The notes below the pieces were generated by a model. It was not told the DNA's origin, searched no databases, and worked only from the letters and a program-made list of their open reading frames with translations. The position numbers and the translations under genes were made by a program. A DNA stretch of 64,000 nucleotides from Panorpa germanica. Its lineage: Eukaryota; Arthropoda; Insecta; Mecoptera; Panorpidae. Positions 61,082-64,000 of the stretch are shown piece by piece (the first letter of the stretch is position 1; the number at the start of each line of letters is the position of its first letter). The stretch lies in contig OY783210.1 in NCBI GenBank assembly GCA_963678705.1, positions 13,703,331-13,767,330 on the forward strand, written 5' to 3'.

Positions 61082-62757
61082 ATAGTATCTGTGCAAAAGC
61101 TTGCGTCAGAGTCACCCAGAGTATAGGCCCTTGACTAAGGGCCTGCATCACAAAAAAATTGTTTCAATATTAATAATTTTTTGGATAACAATAATTTTTG
61201 AAATTTTTGAAGCTATTACCTTTTCTTCTTAAAGAAATTGTCTTTGAGACAAGGAACCTACCGATCCTAAAATCTGCTCTGGTTGGTGTATTTGATTCTT
61301 AATTTGTCTTATTATATATTGAGGCTAGTAGTGAAAAAATACATTTTCCAATTGGAAAGATCTTTGGAAAACTTTCTGTGACTTAGAAACTATGATTTCT
61401 TTAAATTTCTCGGCATTGGTTGGTTTCTAGTGCTGTAGTAATTATTATCAATCTTAAGGAACACAATATTTTGAATAAATTTCAGTTTTACAACTTTGTG
61501 CTTCAATAAAGTTATTTTTGTGAGATATTAATATTGACTTAAACCTAATTATAAAATCTACTAATACTTAAAATTCTTGCTATCTGTTCTTTCTTCTCCC
61601 CGTATCACTATTTCTGTCCACTACTTAAAACATTTTTAACTATATGATTTTCTCCTATTCCTCTTTTTTTTTTCTTCTCTATACTTACGTCTTTTTAGCC
61701 TTAAATTATTTTTTGTGTTCTATTGCAAAATAACTGTGGTCTTGTTTTATTGATAAAAATAACATTATGTGCACCAGTAAATCAAAAAGAACTTTTTTTA
61801 TGAAAAGGAAACACCATAAGTTTAGCTTTGCTGTCTCCCATATAGGTTGTCATTCCAAAACCCCATCTTGTTGTGATAGCACAAATTTGGATAATAAAGC
61901 GGGTGTAAGAATGCTATATCAAAAGTAAAACTAAAACTTATTTTTTTTTATTGTAATAACTCAATTTTTGTTTTTTTTTGGAGAAACAATTCTCTCTGAC
62001 ATATTCTCTAGCACTACAACGAATAATTTGTTTTTAAGAGAGACATATAATTTCCATATTGATCGGACGCCTACACAAATCCTTCTAATACGTTATTTCT
62101 ATAGACTACCATTTATTGACTATTATAAAATAGTATTATGGCTTGAAATATAATTCAAATATATTTATATACGACAATATACTTTGTAGAGATCTAGTGT
62201 TAGTGTATATGACATCACTCGTCTGGTCTCGTCTCGTTTTCTCTATAAATAACATTTAACCTATATACTGTATTATTTCTGATAAACTTCTAATATCCAA
62301 TGTGTTTTTCATATAGGTTAAAGGTGAATAGGTTTTATAGGTAATTCAGTTAATGTCGCTAAGGTAAAGTACTGAAATATCAAAGGGCACTTTATTTACA
62401 CTATATACTTACAAAAAATGAATGCTTGTGAATTAAAAACAAATCAAAAACACATTATCGTAAATTGGTAATTGTTTTACCTTTATATATAGCATGTTAT
62501 ATACATTTACGTGCTATAATTCTTTGGTTAGTATATAACGAGGTTCTTTTAAGGTTAATTTAATATTAGGAAAACACTAAATAAAGTTGGCCCTCATATA
62601 ATGTGAATATTTTGAAGTTTTTTTTCATAATTTAATTTCACACTGTTTCTTTTACACTATCAGTTCAACATCGCAGAGTGTTGCGTTGTATTTGACAATT
62701 TTGCACCAATTCTGTCGTTTTTTTGGCTATAAATAGACAAAAAATGGTCTATATATA

Positions 62758-63343
62758 CGAGGCATGTTTTTTAAGTAAGTACCGTTTTGCGATTCCGCCT
62801 TTGCAGCGCTACGGTCGGCGTTCCGCGCATGCGCGCTGGTTACCTACATCTCTTGTCTACGCACTGACGCCATTACAGTCTGATTCTTCATTGTATACGT
62901 TGTTTACTGAGTGTTTAAGATGCCTCCGACAATCGTGAGTCCCGCCGATTGTGAAGTACGGGCTGTTATACGATTTCTTAGTGCTAAAGGCGTAAAATCG
63001 ATCGATATTCATCGTGAGATCTGTGAAGTTTACGGACAAAACATTATGAGTGATGGAACGGTAAGGAAATGGGTGAGAGCATTTAAAGATGGCAAAAGTC
63101 AAAAAGTTTTGGCACAAAGTCAAAACAGTTGAGATACAGTGGTTAACAAGTCAGGCGGCAGAATTTTATGAGGAGGGTATTCAAAAACTGGTGTCACGTT
63201 ATGACTAGTGCCTCAATATTCACGGAAATTATGTAGAAAAGTAGATTAAGGTACAGGCTTTCATGTAAAAATAAAATTATTGCGATATCTTTGCACGTCT
63301 ATTTTTAATTCCAAAACGGTACTTACTTAAAAAACACGCCTCG
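62758..63343 (+). mobile_element. SETMAR-type mariner, second deleted copy
   Basis: 586 bases, TA-flanked, TIR CGAGGCATGTTTTTTAAGTA and complement. From ATG at 62920 it encodes an intact HTH segment (MPPTIVSPADCEVRAVIRFL, SAKGVKSIDIHREICEVYGQ, WVRAFKDG) then KSQKVLAQSQNS and a stop at 63130-63132; the catalytic core is deleted. Its 5' leader is GC-rich (62792-62860, with GCGCATGCGCGC) and differs from the left end of the copy at 21025. Inserted in intron 8. Confidence 0.85.
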
Positions 63344-63785
63344 TATTATGCTCACTATCTACAAATCTACAAAAAAGCACAGTTTTTATGTTACAATTAA
63401 TACAAGAAATATTCTAGCTGTTGGAATCGCAGTAATGCAATATAAATATAAATGCCTAGTTAATCCAAAGAATATGTACCTGATATTTGTAATGACCATA
63501 ATCTTAATTCTTTCTTCGTTGTATTCACTCTTCTACACTTTATTGCAATATTATTACAATTTCAAGAAAGTAAAACAATTGAATTTTTTTTTGACGTAAA
63601 TGAAATTTTTATGTGTTACTAGAAAAAAAAATAACAAAATGTATCAAAAGAAAAAAAAAACAATTGCTATTTTTTTAATTTTATTAAATTAATCTATTTT
63701 TTATAAGATGATTTAGTTATATTATTTTAGTTTCCAGTTTATAAAAAAAAATTGTATAGTTTATTTTTGTTTTTTTTCTTTTTAG

Positions 63786-63860
63786 ATAAATATAATACGG
63801 AAATGGTTCGTGCGGAAGAAAATGAAACTAAATCGAACCTCGAAAAGGATGACGACTCTG
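63786..63860 (+). CDS. Svil: Supervillin exon 9 (acidic, 75 bases, symmetric)
   Basis: The acceptor is TTCTTTTTAG| after a long T-rich tract, and the donor CTCTG|GTGAGT. It enters and leaves in phase 1 and is exactly 75 bases, so inclusion or skipping keeps frame. The peptide starts DKYNTEMVRAEENETK and ends EKDDDS, strongly acidic. The gene continues beyond position 64000, where the gelsolin repeats and villin headpiece of supervillin would be expected. Support is from splice signals and phase only. Confidence 0.65.
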
Positions 63861-64000
63861 GTGAGTTTTTTTAAAACTACGTAATATTATATAAAGCAGG
63901 TTTATATTGAAAAATTCAGTTTAATTTATTAATTTATCAAAACAATCTTATATTTACTCATTAGTAAATTTAGAAAGTTGCGTTGTTGAATATGATATTA

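Larger units (their letters stand above)
58275..63785. other. Intron 8 outside the listed elements
   Basis: Very AT-rich from 58300 to 62700; only the small palindromic MITE and the mariner copy are recognised. 63600-63785 is a strong T/A-rich lead-in to the exon 9 acceptor. Confidence 0.45.

Noticed and set aside
62723..62938. 71-codon + strand ORF
   Set aside because: It crosses the left end and leader of the mariner element in a non-transposase frame.
1..64000. CRISPR arrays, bacterial operons, rRNA, intact tRNA genes
   Set aside because: None seen; repeats here are dispersed transposons, not regularly spaced direct repeats.

Overview
This window is a piece of an AT-rich, transposon-dense animal genome, most likely an insect. 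The evidence is eukaryotic splice sites, kilobase-scale introns, arthropod-type initiator motifs, SETMAR/mariner-like, hAT-like and Helitron-like elements, and several MITE families. I see no bacterial operon, CRISPR array, rRNA or intact tRNA gene. The exact insect order cannot be read from the sequence.

The only host gene I can assemble with confidence lies on the + strand and runs off the right end. It is the N-terminal half of a supervillin (Svil) orthologue, an actin- and myosin-binding member of the villin/gelsolin superfamily. Nine coding exons can be joined: 8134-8155, 8952-9182, 11543-11819, 13161-13325, 13441-13858, 25826-25901, 51167-53159, 58174-58274 and 63786-63860. Every junction has AG/GT borders and matching phase, giving 1,119 codons plus one base with no stop. 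Diagnostic segments are a DRIAKYKEERRKQL helix in exon 3 and an SVAERILLLER...VPKRRS...RTQPVTFEE block at the end of exon 7. Exon 7 also carries an array of about nine [S/P]ILKKKS-like motifs, partly built by a ~70-residue internal duplication. The gelsolin-like and headpiece domains must lie to the right of the window.

Two further segments inside the 25-kb intron 6 look like alternative first exons that enter exon 7 in frame. One, at 48184-48220, encodes MGSSSSRQYKVK, a good N-myristoylation signal. A weaker one, at 34560-34650, encodes a hydrophobic signal-anchor-like segment. The annotated start at 8134 is overlapped by an out-of-frame upstream ORF.

The rest is flank or intron packed with mobile DNA. 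MITE family A (~600-640 bp, TIR AATGGGCTTGTGTCC) has eight copies. Family B (~250 bp, TIR CCCAGTAAACA) has eight copies including a nested insertion. Family C (~520 bp, TIR TCATTCCCACTCACTG) has five. Family D (~215 bp near-palindrome) has at least seven. There are three Helitron-like elements with A/T-flanked TC...CTAG ends, two internally deleted mariner elements, a third older mariner remnant, two hAT fragments, and 3' pieces of two non-LTR retrotransposon families. Left to right: 1-8030 upstream flank with MITEs; 8.0-13.9 kb 5' exons; 13.9-25.8 kb intron 5; 25.9-51.2 kb intron 6; 51.2-53.2 kb giant exon; 53.2-64 kb two introns and two small acidic exons.
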